DNA of 64,000 nt from Eutreptiella sp. 'Long Island Sound 2002' (GCA_964036045.1 OZ038380.1:186570298-186634297); one strand, 5' to 3'. Positions 38,245 to 52,098 are shown, numbered from the stretch's first letter. Numbers and translations: made by a program. Notes: a model not told the origin generated them from the letters alone.

Positions 38245-41200
38245 ACCCCAACCAAAGAACGGTTGATGGAGGATGGTATGTCAATGTCAAGGAGATAATA
38301 TTTTTTTTCAAAGAATTCCATGTCCATGCGGGGGGGCAGAGGGGGGGGTATTTCTCAGGTTGAGACGTGCCCGCCCCCAAAACAGTGAGGGAACCACAAT
38401 AAGCGGTACGATGAGCGGTGCGCACGGTGCGTGCGTTTTTGTCCATTGCATTTGGTGCTTGCCCATATCTTTTTCCACAACTCCTCCTTGTGCTTTTTTC
38501 TCAGCACTTCACCGGCCCTGCAGTGCCTGCCCATGAATGATTAATGCACTACTGATGGTCGTACATTTTGTTTTTTTTTTGCTCATGGCGGTTGCCCGCC
38601 CATTTCATTCTCACCACCAAAGGTCCGAAGTTCTGCTCTACTTATGCATATTTACATGCTCATATATTGGGCCTAGGTGTTGCCACCACCTCAGGGTACC
38701 AAAGGCTTTTTTTTGCACTGTGTGTCCCCGCGTTACCCCCGGGGCACTGGGGGAGAGGGTACCAAAGGCTAGGCATCCTCTATTTGACATGTTTCATTTG
38801 CATAAATAACAAGCCAGAATTTCCACAGGGACCTCTTGCAATGCCATTAAGATGCCATTATGGTTGTACATTTCCTTGTTATCTCATCCCACTGATGGGC
38901 ACCTCGTGACAAAGTGGCTGCATGCAATGCTTGCCCCGCTCTTTGGTGTTGGGCTGTGCCAATTAGTGAATCCTTCTCCTCTCATCATCCACCAACAGCT
39001 CCCCCGGCAGTGGAGGTGTGCACGGCTACAACCACCGTGCAATTGGTGGGGAGGCCTCCATTGTTGTTTCTTTATCCCTTTGGCCGCTGCGTCCCTGCTA
39101 CCCTGAAAGATCCTTGAAGACAGCGCACGGTGCGCGCGGAGCATGGTCGCATGTTCCCCAGTAGAAGTGGGCCAAAGTTTCCTTCGGGGTGGGGGGTGGG
39201 GGAGTCCGCGTTGGGTATCAAAAAAAAGTGATCAGCGTGCCACGCTGATGATATGACTCTACACCCTCCTCTCTTCGAGGGCGGCAAGGCAAAATACATT
39301 GTGATTGCAGAATATTTGACCTGAATTGAGCAATGTGAGGTCAGGATCCTGCTGGTTATTTCAAAACCTGACATCATGGAGTGGGGCAAGGTCAATTCAT
39401 GGAGAGATGGTTGCGCATGCTGCAGCACACTCCAGTACAGAGATCAGCCCATCAGTCCGTGGATTTAGTGCGCCGCAAACTTTGGGCTCTCATTGGACAT
39501 ACTGAACTCATGCAGTGAGATTCCCCATTTGTTGCACATTGCATAAGGGTCTTCTTCAGCAACAGGGCAGGAGGTGGCCAGGATTCTGTAGGGGTGCACA
39601 TTGTGGTGGTGTAGGTAATGATGGGCAACACACAGGACATACAAATTGTTAAGCCCAAAATGAATAATGTGATGTATAGTCGGCATGATACGTGTGGCTT
39701 TGTTACGAGTGAAGATGGTACTGCATGGGAGACTTTGAAGAAGGCAGGCAACGTGTGGGGTGGGTAATGAGGTGGACAAATGGCAGAGCAAGCGCACGGT
39801 CCTTCCTGTGTCTCAGTTTTCTTTGCGTGAACCATATAATCAAATAATCATTCATCCAGTCTTTCATGCTTGAACAGCTTTTATGCCACCAATTACGATT
39901 CTTTTGCAGATATTGATATTGATAGAACACACGCATGTGGCTTAGTATTGCATCAAAGGAACTTAGAAGGCCGGAAGCCCATTCGTGAAAACCCAAAATA
40001 GCATACAAAGAGCAAATTTACCCCAATTTCAAAAACAAGTCCAAGTGCCAATGTGACGTACCACATGCACAGCATTATGGCAAAACACGGCATTGGCCAG
40101 ATCAATCAAGGTATAACTTGGCTTCTATTTTCACACTCACAGATTGCCAAAAAGGGCATCTACAAGTGCTATTATGGATTTTTTTTTGCCACGTCGTTGG
40201 CCACCGCCATTGTCATCAAATTCAGTGTTCCAACATCTTTGAGGCTCATTATAGAAAATCAACAGGTGCATTGTAGCAATGGGATTAATGAATGTGCATT
40301 GCCTCTCAGGCAACAAGCTGAATGAAGGGATGGCGTCAAATTGAAGCCATGATGTTTCATTGTGTGTACATTGTTGCATACCTATGTCCGGACGACTAGA
40401 TAGATTGCATCTCCAAGACTGTACATTCATCACATGTGTCGCAGACAGCCTAAGTGGGAAGAGACAAAATTAGCTTCAATGGAAATAGGGAGAAATTGGT
40501 CCAAATGGAAATAGGCAAAGAAAATGGAATGGCTCAACCATGGCGAACGGGCCACCAAAAAAATCACAAGGCTCATTAAATTTGGATGAATGGTTGTGCT
40601 ACGCATAGGTGCTACAATATGGCCTTTACTTATCACAAAGTTGGTAATGTAAGATTGCAAAAACTTTTGGCGCATGAAAAGAAAGAAAGCCCTTCCACCA
40701 AAAGTAAGAAATATTGCCAAATCCATATAATAAGACAAGAAATACTATAAAGGTGTCATAGAAGAAAGAGAAAGGCAAGTTGCAGGCCATTGGTCAACAT
40801 GACAATGTACAATCTCGAGCACAACCATTCATGTTCGACACCATGGTCAACATTTGCTTGAGCACGTAATGATTTTGGTGCTCCGCACACCTCGGTTACA
40901 AAGCGCAAAACATGTCCATTGAGTGGTTGCAAAGGTCTGTAAGGTACACAAATCAATTTTTTTTGGTCAACACCCATGACCAGTTGAGGTTGCAAAATTG
41001 TTGCAAGACCTCCACAACTTGCTTAAAGTCTGTCTCCGTCTTTGCTTCTCTCCTTTCTTCTCCTTCTTTCGCTTCTTCCACGCCCTCCGCCATTTAGAAT
41101 AATCGCCGCTTGACTCCTCACCCCGTGCGTTGCTTGCTTGACTTGGTTTAAGTAGCGGAGCTGCTCACGTTGCTGCTGCTAGAGCTCGTGCTAGTGCAGC

Positions 41201-43325
41201 CAACCACTGCTACACATGCTACACAAAAATGAAAAATTAATTCTTGGTCCCCAAGTTTTATTTTTTTCAAGCCAATATTGTCACCATTCCAAATATTGAT
41301 GTGAATATAAACACCTAAATATTAATGCACTACTTTAAACATTAAACTAATTGGACATGGTGACAATTTGCTGCCATGAAACATGTGTTCAGACCTTGTT
41401 TTACTAAAGCCATGCCATGCTCGCAGCTAAAATGATTTCTAGCGCGTGTGCTTTTTTCACGGAGCACGGAGCCATCTTTTTTTTTTTTGGTACCTCAGTG
41501 TTGCGTCAGTTCTCAATGTGATTATGAGTCTATGCACAAGCGAAGCATTTTTAGTTAAAGGCTCCTAGTGTATGTACGGCTGTTGTAACCATAGCCACAA
41601 GCCATACAAAGCAATTTTGTCATTCTAGGACAGTTATAATTGATCGGAAGGACTCTTTTTTATTGAAGTGGCCATTGCAAGGTAGCATTGTATGAGTTGG
41701 TCGACCATAAAGAAAAAGAGAAACCAGACAACCTTCCCAACATGTATGCATACTTATATAACTAGAAAGAATGGGCCATGCACAAACATGCACAAACATT
41801 TACAGCCATTTTTTGCAATGTTGTGCCTTTATGCTATGGAACATCATGCACATACATCAGACACCCTGTCCCTATAGAGAAAACAGCGGAGTCTTTGGCG
41901 CAAAATGCCTCAAACGTAGACACCGCAACGGATTTACTCTTGACCACCCCGTTTGTGACAAAAGGTGAACATTGTTAAAGCCATATACAACAAACATGTA
42001 ACAATACTTGTTGCGCAAGGCATCTACGTACTCAAGCATTGAAACAAAGATGATTAGACTATCTTGCAAGGGTGGTTTGGCTTCTGCCCTTGAACCAAAT
42101 TTGTATGCTTCCCATGTGCATATCCCGACGTGGTGTCCCTACACAAAGACTGTAAGAATATGCAGCTGCTTCAAGTTTTAGGTTGCAACCTCCTTCTCAA
42201 CTGCTATTTTGTCGGTAACTGGAAAATGGGGCGGAAGGCGTGCCCGTAAATGAGTTGAACCATCGTTGCTCATGTCTCTAGACGACAAGGCTTTGAGCTG
42301 AAAACTGTGATTGTACATTCTATATATGCAGGTCCCGCCTTATTGCCACCAAGACACATCGCAACATTCTCGGGCAGTGTGAAAGCCGGCATGAAGTTTG
42401 TTTTAAAGCATTGTCGCACAATACTTGTACGGATGCCATTCTCTATACGCAATGTACAAAGATTTTCGGTTGGCATATACATCAAAAGGTGTGCACGTCA
42501 GGCTATACAGAAAGTGTAAGACAATTGAATGCACCTTCATGCCTACATGGGTCGGCACAGTTGCATTGTTCAGCATGGGTGACATGGCCTTGCAGATGAA
42601 GTAGGGCCTTAAAAACTTGAAGCAAATCTGTGTTTGGGCTATGCTCGAAAAGTGCACTACACCGTCATGGTTTGATGCTTACCCCTCCAACACACTCATG
42701 GGGCATTAAATGTCTCAATGACTAATTTGTCAAATCATTCGTTTCACGGAGGACCAAACTCCATCACTGTGTGACCACCGAAAAGTAGAATAGCCCTTGT
42801 TTCACGGATATTGAACGAAGTTTGTGCGGACTCCCTTTTTTGGCCCTTGTCCCTTATTCACATTTTACGTTGTTCCATGTAGATTCCAAAATTGGTGTAA
42901 AGTCACATGTACCATTAGCGAATACACAACGACTCGAATAGACGCAAATCAGTCAATTTAGAAATCTCATTAAGATCGCTTGCGGAGCACTAGGATGGTT
43001 AGTGAAGCAATAGTAGACATTGTCGCTAATTGTTTCTCGCCTTTTTGATAGACCCACCATTCGGGTAAGGTGAGCGTTCATATTGGCATCATTGTCTTTT
43101 CGGGGTACGGTCTTCTCAACAATCATCGCAATCAGGATTGGTGTCCTAATGTCTTTCAATTCACAACACTTAAAAACACTTAAAAACCACATTCTTGCCC
43201 GCCATGATTTGTTTGCAATCCTTCAATTTACAACACTTCACAAATTTGAATAGGTAAAATTTTCCCGTAAAACTTTCTTGGACGATGGTGCTCAATTCTG
43301 CCCTTATTCCTTGACCAAGCACTTT

Positions 43326-43565
43326 CTATTTCACAACGGCTGCGGTTTTGCCTTGGTAAAGAATATCATTTATGTTTGCCCCAACACCCTCCATCGCTAC
43401 CGGCAGTACCTCTTGCTCCACCAGGTCCTCCTCAATGGACAGTGTTAGCTCAACAGTGGCTTCTGTGGCTACATGTGATGCCATGTAAAAGGTGAATGGC
43501 CTTCCCACCCAACGCTTCCACACCTGGACCACCGGGTCCGGGACGCTTGAGGCTAACACGTCGCC
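43326..43565 (-). CDS. Hypothetical protein fragment
   Basis: A minus-strand frame without an ATG at its head, reading VPDPVVQVWKRWVGRPFTF ... TVELTLSIEEDLVEQEVLP ... to a stop. The amphipathic, balanced composition is more protein-like than neighbouring frames, so it may be an exon or a transposon remnant. No family recognised. Confidence 0.2.
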   Translation of the reverse strand, partial: GDVLASSVPDPVVQVWKRWVGRPFTFYMASHVATEATVELTLSIEEDLVEQEVLPVAMEGVGANINDILYQGKTAAVVK

Positions 43566-44527
43566 CACTTGTTCTTTTCCATTGCTCGAATGTGGGGCTG
43601 CTCTCCATCCCGGGCATTTATAAAACTCAAAACAAAACTACAGCAGGGCTACACAGGGGAACATACACATTACATGTGCCACTTAAACTGTTGTCTATTT
43701 TATAAACAACAGTTTCAATGGGAATGGCTAATGATTAAACTGATTTCTAAGTTGATTTCCAGTTTTCAAACTCCCACAATGGATCTTCTCCTTCTATTGT
43801 TGCGCTGCACTGGACACCCAATTCTCCCAACATCCAAACAAACCCCACATTTCTGACCTACCCCCGGGCCCATCCCCATCCCCATTCACAAAGCCCCCAT
43901 GCTCATTTCTTATCACCCGGTTGCGCTGGCATCTTTGATACCTTTTCTGTGCACTGTTGCCTACTCAAAATATTGGAAATTTTGGTGCTTCTTTCCCATC
44001 CTCATCTGGCTCGGGTACATCTTTCACTTGAATTTTGTCCTTGCTTGCCTGCCCTTTCCGTTATACCACCAGACAATTCTTGACAGCAGGGTACAAACAT
44101 ACAACACTACAATTAAATACAGCAATCAACCCAAACAGTTGGGGAAATGCATGATGCAAATAGTGGCCGACAAACAGCACACACACACCTCCTATGTTGC
44201 TGACAACATCCCTCACCCCATATCATGATCCTGATCCCCCAACCCACCACAATCCAATACATGCTGCAAATGTGCATTCCCACTGGCAGACCTTGTGGTT
44301 CACTTGTGCTGAACACCTTTAAAGAGATGAGAGATGCTAGGGGGGGGGGGGATTTCACCACCACAGTGTCTAGCAACACAATTGCAATCCAATTCGCGCG
44401 CTCAAGCAAGCAAAATGGTCAATTTGTTCCTCATCGTGTTCAGGCAAAAGAAGGTGGAAATATTATACATAAAGCTCATCAACGGTCCACTCCATTCAAG
44501 GAGGATACCATAAACATGTCAACATAC

Positions 44528-44605
44528 AGGTTGGATTCAAATGGACTGGAGAATGAGAAGGCAAAAAGGTTGGATTCAAATGGACTGGAGAATGAGAACG
44601 CAAAA
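44528..44605 (+). repeat. 39-bp tandem duplication
   Basis: AGGTTGGATTCAAATGGACT... is repeated once, head to tail (44528-44566 and 44567-44605), with a single G/C difference near the end of the unit. Confidence 0.92.
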
Positions 44606-46240
44606 AGGTAAAAATGGAACACTGGAAGCAGAAGGAGGAGGGAGGAAGCAGGAGTCAACCATGTAGGCAGGAAAAAGGAACACTGTCATATTGAACTGGA
44701 TTGATGTTGCGCTGAGCGTACAGACCCAACACAATCTTGTAAACAATGAAGGAAAAACTGACTTTTCAGAATACGGCCCCCTGCAGAACCAAAACCAGCT
44801 GGAAATGGGCACCAACTTGGGTCTGGAAAAATAGTTCGGGATATTTTTTTTTCGAAAATTTGCAATCACCTGTTGTTTTGTCCAGGTGAATTTTCCCAAA
44901 TAAAGCAACCAAATGACCATGCAAGAGAGCCATTGTATCTGCATAACAACTGGTCTACAAATGCCCAAGGGTCAAGTTGAGCCATGACCCAGATCAAGTC
45001 AAAATGCAACCCCCCAATAAAGCAATCCTCAACCAGGGAGCCCTGACACAAACCTAACCCTTGACACCCCCCCCCCCCGAAAAGCTCTCAGAATATCCAC
45101 AACGTGAGCTCTCAGATCAACATCAAATCCGTGCAAATTACATCGCCTGGTCAGCACTGATACCAAATGGCTCACAGGCCATGGGCACAGCAACGTCGAA
45201 ACAACAGGTAGAAGTGCCCATGGCATATTAGTTGAGCTACCATCAAAATATCTGTCTCCCAAAATCAGAGCATGTAATTTAAAACGTCATTGTGGCACCA
45301 CTCGGTCAAGACCCAGACTACATGCTGCAACGACAAAAGCAAGTGGAGGCCTCCTGTTCTTATCTGTAGCATCAAAAGCACACATTTGCAGAATAACCTC
45401 GCAAGACAAGCCGTTTCCCAAAGGGGGGCCAACTTCCCAGACACGCCATGTGTGCTGACCAAAACACAGGAAAGTACACCCACTGCAAATCATGGCTTTC
45501 TCGAACGTTGCATTCAACTTAGTGCATGACATGGCCCATGTTTAGGAAACCCTGTTTGCCCCCTTTTGACAAGATGGGGAGGAAGCACATAGTGGAAGAA
45601 GGCATTTGAAATGGACAGTGCGGCATTCAAGCCCCATTTGAGTGAGAAAGAGTTTCAGAATGAAGAGGGGGGCAAGGATCGATCCCTGCTACCTCTTCAA
45701 AGTGTGATAAACATGTGAACAAAAACAAAAGGTTTACCAGCCCAAGGCCAGAGCAGGATGTTGACCTAAAGATGTATCATGCATATTGCTTCTCCCTCCA
45801 AGGGACTTTCGCGCTTAACTTGTTACCTGAACTTCTCATGCGCTACGCGCTGTGCACATCGAAGATGACAGGGCACCCATGTGGCTATAACAAGTGAACA
45901 CTGGATAAAATGTTTATTGATCATTGTGGAGGGACCGCCTCCTGATCCCCCAGCCATGGACTAACGGGCGAAGAACACACACCAAATGGGTTTAAACTGT
46001 GCCTTCCAAACGTCTTCAACAATTTTGGATAGTTGCGGATCATAAAACTGCTTTTTGGAAAATGTGATTCTTCAGCGGAACTGGCTGAAAACTGATTGAA
46101 CAGTTTGTGCCCGCACCACCCCCAAGGACGCCCCACAATTACCCATGTGGCCAAAAAGGGTGCAAAACACACCAAGGGGGCATTTGTGGATTACTGTCCT
46201 ATCACCTATGGAAAAGGTCAAGGAGCTAGGGTGGCGGGCT

Positions 46241-48700
46241 GATCATCACTTTAGGCGCCAGTCTACCCGTTGTGCCCCCCGCTTGTGGCGTACAACGGTG
46301 AGGAAAGGCGAGTAGGTAGGTTGGCGAGGATGTAGGCCTGCGCACAGCCAAGCCTCTAGGGGGATGAGCGCCCGACAGCGGTCAGTCAGGGTTCCCTGCA
46401 GCAGCTGGCCCGCTGCCATGTGTTGCTGCACAAGCCACGTGTCTTGGTGCAAGAACTTGCGCTTGTTCCCTCAACGGGAGCCACGTGCCCCGCACGTTGG
46501 GGAGGCGCCATAAGCACTCGCCTCAAAAATAGCTCGGAGCCCAAAGCCACCTGGGACCACGAGAAGGCCCCGGCCCCTCTTGCCAAGAGAGCTCCGCAGC
46601 ACAGCACACAAAGTCATGTGCGAAGGTCAGCCGCCATGGCTAGGAGGGTGGCACTACTGGCCACGCGCAGGGGAGGTGCTAGCGGTTGCCTTAGCAGGGG
46701 CCATAGAGGTCCCGCCATGGTTATCCCCCTTTGCTGTCTAGCCTAGCCCCCGCAAAAACAAGCGATCCCCAAGCCCTGGCCACTCCAATCGGCCACCCGC
46801 CATGCGGGCGGCAAGGACCGCCAAGTTCATCCCATAAAAGCGATGTAAGAACTCATCCAGCAACTTCACATCGGCCCTAGCCAACAAAGCCACTGGCATC
46901 AGACCTATGCAGCGCACGCAAGGCATCCATCTAGGGCGAGCTGAAGTAGGGCCTCTGCCACATTCAGGACCCACAGCCACCACTCCGCTGGCTCCATAGC
47001 GCAATCCCACAGCACGTGGGCTTTGTCCTCGTTGGGGGGGGGGGGGGGGGCATGGTGGGCAGCCCACGTTGTCCTGCATCCTATGCCCTTGCGTGCGAAC
47101 AACCGTCCACACGTCCACATGGCCCCCGCATGGGGGGCCGCAACAAGGAGGCCTCTAGCTCCATGGACCCACCCAGGACACCTCCAGCAGCTGCTATCCT
47201 AGCTAACGCACTGTGTGGAGCGCCTAGCTAAAAGGTCCCGCTGTCAGGAGATGGTGGCCCAGCTCCCATATAGCCTGAACGAATACATGTGCGACCCACG
47301 CTATCCAGTCCACCCGCGTAGCGGGTGTGCATCACCGGAGAGATGGGGTGGCCCGGGGTGAGAACCGAGAAGACCACCTCCTTGGCACAGGGGCCACCTG
47401 TAGACTGCCTGCCTGGCTGGTGGACCATTGAGGCTTCATCTAGCCAGTCCCGCCAGGACTACAACCTGTCCCGGCCTAACCCTAACACTGCTCCATGCGG
47501 ATGTAGCTGCGCAGCTAGACTTGGAGGCCGCGGAAAGCTGGCAGCTGTGCCACCTGGTCCCACAACCCCACGACATGGAAGGCGGAATACTTGTTCCCCA
47601 CGTCCCACAGCCACCACGGGTGCCCTCATAGTGCCCGCTAGGCCTGCAAACTAGCCTGCGGGGCTGCACCAAACTGCCCATCCAGCCGCTCAAGCTAGCA
47701 TAGGACAGTACGCGGCTCTGCAAGGGACACCGCTGCACTCCCTTGACCAGCTGGTCGGTGCCCCTGTCAAGCCGCAAGTGTGCTGGCGCTGCCGTCAGCA
47801 GGCAGGCAGGGTCCACCGAGGCAGGACCCACTATTGGACAAGAGAGGGCCAGGAGCACCTCTTCCACCACCCATGTCCAGAGCGCCCAGAGGCGGTCCAC
47901 ATCGCTGTTGGCGAGCTAAACTTGCCAACAGGACTCCAGCGGGACTCCAGCGGGCGCACTAGGTTGGACGTCAGTAAGGCTAGCTCGTCCATGTCATAGG
48001 GGGCAACAAGCTGCACTGGCGGGGGCGCGCTAACTTCATGACGCGCTGCACCGCCCCCTCCAGGCACAGGTCGCAGCACACCGCCCAAAGATGCCTCTGC
48101 AGGCACACCCTCTACTCCCATTAACAAGGAGCTCAGCTGGGTGTCAACCAGCAACCTGTCAATGCGTGACAGTCACATGCCACACGCCCCCTCGTAGGAG
48201 CATGGCAGCTGGGCCCCACCACCGCCGCCACCTCCAGGTTGGCGTGGACCAAGCGGCACGTCAGCAGGAGCCCCAGCAGCGTGGGCGGTGTCTGCAGCAG
48301 GTCACCCAAGGGGAAATTGAAGACCCCCTAATGACCTGGGGTGCTGCTCCATGGCATGCCGCATGCAGCAGCGCCCTCGCCCAGAAGGCCTGGTTGAGTG
48401 CAGGCTGCAATCCACGTACGCCGCCTGGCCCAGCCCCACAAGCACATGGCATAGTGGGAGGAGTACCACAGGTCAACCGTGACAGTGTCGCTCGCTGCCG
48501 GCTTAATCTGCCATGCTGGCAGCCCCCAGCAAACGAGCACTTCAGCGCCTCCTAGGGGGCTTGTCCCAGATGCCCCCCCCCCAACTTGTCTCCAAAGGAG
48601 CCACCCAGAAGGGTTCTCAACCCTCTTTGCGCGCATGGCAGTCCATGATGACCTGCCTAGTGGCGGCAAGGCATGTCTCCGCCTGCAAAACACACAAAGG
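46241..48700. other. GC-rich block with CTAG words, possible retroelement remnant
   Basis: An abrupt rise in GC relative to the left flank, with unusually frequent CTAG/CTAGC. Frames on the minus strand are fragmented. No intact gene. Confidence 0.4.
46905..47120 (-). pseudogene. Possible non-LTR retroelement zinc-binding fragment
   Basis: The minus-strand frame ends with NEDKAHVLWDCAMEPAEWWL and a leucine-rich helix. This pattern (acidic residue, AHxLWxC, W) resembles the C-terminal zinc-binding region of LINE-type reverse transcriptases, where a CxxC pair normally precedes it; that pair is replaced here by a poly-Pro stretch made by a G-run. Only a weak family resemblance. Confidence 0.3.
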
Positions 48701-50837
48701 GGCTCAAAAACTTAATTTGCAAGTGTTTTGGATGGTCACAATATCAATGGAATGGCTGCAATATCAAAAAATTGATTGCAAAAAAGTTTATTTTGCACCC
48801 CTAGGGGCCGGCAATTGCAGCAGCTTCTGCACCTACCCCTGCCCTATTGATTGAGTGATAGAATTTGGTTTCATCTCAGAGCCTCTGTGAAGCGATTTCT
48901 TTGGAAAGGGGACCATCAAATCAGGGCTTTTGTAAACTGGAACTCAGGTGTAGCAAGAGCACTTTGCCCCTCTCCCTTCCCACCACCACTGCCAATTGTG
49001 CAATGGCACAAAAGTGCAACACGGGTTTTTCACTGTATCTAGGATCTGGGGGTTACCCCCTGGAGGTGCTCTGACCAATACCTTGGATTCCAGGTCCTGA
49101 AAATAGGGTGCTCGGAAACTTTCCAGTGAAACCTCCCAGTTTTGGGCCGTGTTTTGATCCGGTGGTCCAAACTGCCCCCCATCTAACAACATCTTCGGTG
49201 TGATTCCTCAACAAAAACATTCGACAGACATTTGTTGGGCTGTGGCAACCGGACCCTGCCAGAAGCAGGAACCGGGCTTTCACCCTTTCAAATCACAATC
49301 AGACTGACTGCTCAGGAGTCCAGCTGCTGATGTAACCTGAACAAAGGGCCAACCTTGAAACAGTCAGAGGTTATTGTCACCCTGAATATAGTGGGCCTTT
49401 AATACGACATATTGAATGGATGCGGCAGTTCCTGGGACATGGATGGCATGGGGGAAGAGCGGCTCGGAAAATGGTTCGGGTGCCACGACTTCGCCACAAA
49501 TGTGAGCCATTCCCGGAAATCAAAGCCTTTCTCTCCAAGCCGCATCATCAAGAACATTTGGATACCTGCAATGAAGGAGTCATGTGCTTGGATTGGCAAT
49601 GGTCCGCATCCCTGGCATACATCATTGCTGTGGAAGGTTCAGTCTGAGCCCCGCCACGTTGTTTACAAGGTGTTTGCCCCCCCCCCCTTTGCCCCCAAGG
49701 CTGTGAGAGTCCAGAAAGGTAGGATGGGAGTGATAGTCTAGATGTGGGCAAGAGCATCCGTGGACAAGAAATGTACGATGCATGGTAGAATACAACACAA
49801 AGAGACAAAGATACACGCATGTGAAGAACCTTTGTGGGCATCATGATGACGCACATTGCGTGAGCGTTGTCCCTGAGTGCTGCAGCAGGAAGCTACTCTC
49901 CAACATACCTGAAGCTTCAAAGGAGACAACCTTCCAGGAGGTGGTTGGTAGTACTGACACATACTTTCTGGCCACCCCAGCATTGGTCATTACCAACGAC
50001 TCTCCGTCAGAGACCCGATTGGGGGGGGCACTGTTGACCTGGACATTGGTTTGAGGGTTTGGGGAAGAGGTGGGAGGGGTCCACAGGTACGCCAACATAT
50101 GCATTTCAAAATGATCAGTGTGCCGTGGCGAAATCAATAACAATGAAAAAATTACTTCCAGCCACACATCTGTTGCCACCTGCGGTGGAGGGTGGGTATG
50201 TGGGCAAGGATGAAACTTGGAACGGGCGAAGCACATGTACAGACAGTGAGACCAAATTCCTGTACACCCTGTTTTGCAACCCAAGAGATGAACTGGGGAT
50301 CAAAGACAGCATGGCCCCTTCATCAAGTACCATGAAATTTGGCACCAGAGACAACTTTTGGTGGTCAAAAATACTCAACGACATTTAAATCCCAGCCAAA
50401 TATTCGAATTCTGAATCCCACATAGAGGCAAACTCATCTGGACCCCTCGTACCATGATTCCAAAAATACCATGTTGACTTTTTCCGCAACTTTGGGGTCC
50501 GGGTCACCTCCAGGCCATCCTGGGAGTGTTTGAGGGGGTCCGGTCAATGAAGCTCCTTTTGGGAGAGGCAGGATTCGACCAGGGGCTCCATCCCCCCCCC
50601 CCCCCAGTGCAGAACTAAAAAATCGGGGTCCAAGGTTCCCGTGTGTGTGGCCAGGCAGGAGGGAGGGGGGGCATCGGCACTTCAGTCAGCGACTGCCAAA
50701 TGCCATCGGAAATTTTGCTTATTTCGATTGATGAATCGCGACGTGGCTTCAGGGGCAGACAAGCATGAAGTCTCCAATGTCTTGCGTAGACAGGAGCGAC
50801 CTGGGCCCCAAACAAACATGACAGCACGCGCACTGCA
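48701..50837. other. Intergenic, downstream of the coiled-coil gene
   Basis: No gene supported. A segment near 50090-50125 (GCCAACATATGCATTTCAAAATGATC) resembles the hairpin segment at 17763. A C-run lies at 50591-50604. Confidence 0.4.
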
Positions 50838-51014
50838 TCAGAGGTGAACACCTAGGAACTCCCAGAAGCTGACGACGCCTGAATGGCCCGCATCCACGCT
50901 CTGGACCATCCATCGGAGCTGGTCTGCTGGAATAGTATTCGGAATGCCACCCTGCTTCTGCGCCCAACTCAGTTTGGTCAGGTCTAACTGGCCGCTCTGC
51001 CCCAAATCGGCCCT
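50838..51014 (-). CDS. Last exon with paired EF-hand-like loops
   Basis: Acceptor GCATCGCAG; stop TGA at 50838-50840. The two 12-residue loops DLGQSGQLDLTK and DAGHSGVVSFWE have Asp at 1, Ser at 5, Gly at 6 and a hydrophobic residue at 8. The first has Lys instead of Glu at 12, so probably only the second binds calcium well. The spacing between them is normal for an EF-hand pair. It is assigned to the coiled-coil gene by position and strand; a separate small gene is possible. Confidence 0.55.
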   Translation of the reverse strand, partial: RADLGQSGQLDLTKLSWAQKQGGIPNTIPADQLRWMVQSVDAGHSGVVSFWEFLGVHL

Positions 51015-51614
51015 CTGCGATGCGCAAATGCTGGAAGGGCACCACATCAATATCAGCGCACTTACACTGATCTGCACATTCCAGGACCAGCCTATCGCCT
51101 GGGGACTGTGGGCATCTGGGGGTGCTAATCCTGCGGCGCCTGCAGCGCGCCCTGTAGCACACCCTGCGGCGCGCAATTTGGGTAATTGTCGTGGAACAAG
51201 GGAAATCATACCCTTTTGCGCCTGAGGTTCCCTCACAGCTCAGTGGACATATGCATGTGGGGCTCATTTGGGGCTCAGTCATGCATCGCGGTGTCCTCCT
51301 TCCTACTTCCTTCACCCAAAATTGAGGGAAATTGATGCGGTGCTAATTACTCTGACCCTGCGGCGCGCCTGCAGTGCACCTGCGACGCGCAGTAAGCGCC
51401 CCCTCTGGCTGCCGACACAAGCGCACTTGCACTGCTTGGGACACTCCCCACAGTAGGCCGCTCGCAGAGAGGTTCAGAACTGCTGCTGTGCGCATACCTT
51501 TGGCCAATTGTCGTTGCTTCTTAAAAAAAAAAACTAGGAATTTACGTTGACCACACTATTCCTCATGCCTACCATTTGACAGCACGATACAACACAGGGA
51601 TCAGGCTTCGATCA

Positions 51615-51750
51615 TAAAGGAGGGGGGGGGGGGTCCAGAGGCTGACACCCACCCACCCGCGCGCCCCAATCTTGACCCAAAATTTTGCCTCGTAAAAAAT
51701 CATATTTGAATAAGCGTCCCCTCGTGGGACCCCCGCACCCAGACCCCGGA
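51615..51750 (-). repeat. Dispersed repeat family E, intronic copy
   Basis: Read on the minus strand: GCTTATTCAAATATGATTTT, AAAATTTTGGGTCAAGAT, GGGTGGGTGGGT, then a C-run. Close to 55438-55575. Lies in the intron between exon i and the last exon, in sense. Confidence 0.65.
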
Positions 51751-51928
51751 CCCCCCATCCATTGCAAAATCGCTCTAATACCCGAAGCCTGAGAGGGATA
51801 TGTCCGTCGATACACAACCTGCTGTAGGGTCTCTCCATCATCTCGTTCCATAAGTGATGGAGCCCTTGTTTTTCGGCCTGAACGAAGCCTTTCTCTGATT
51901 GCTTGCTGTGAGCATGGCAAGACCAATG

Positions 51929-52012
51929 GTACCCAATCAGTACATCCCAAGCTCCTGCACCCTCGCTGGCGTACCCAATCAGCACATCCCAAGCTCCTGC
52001 ACCCTCGCTGAC
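51929..52012 (+). repeat. 42-bp tandem duplication
   Basis: GTACCCAATCAG(T/C)ACATCCC... occurs twice head to tail (51929-51970 and 51971-52012) with two differences. It lies in an intron of the coiled-coil gene, just downstream of exon i. Confidence 0.93.
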
Positions 52013-52098
52013 ACAAACCTGGAAAGAAAGCTTTAAGTGGACGAACGTGCCCAAGGGGATGGCAACAGACCGGAAAATGTTCCAGTCGGTGACCTTAC

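Larger units (their letters stand above)
38245..46240. other. AT-richer region without recognised genes
   Basis: About 8 kb with lower GC than the rest of the window. Several medium minus-strand frames sit one after another (39452-40995 and 42270-43568), but none has a recognisable domain. The tandem duplication at 44528 is listed separately. A C-run lies at 45068-45078. Confidence 0.45.

Noticed and set aside
38076-38363. Second gag-like gene at the right end
   Set aside because: It is the gag start carried by the 3' LTR, running into flanking DNA.
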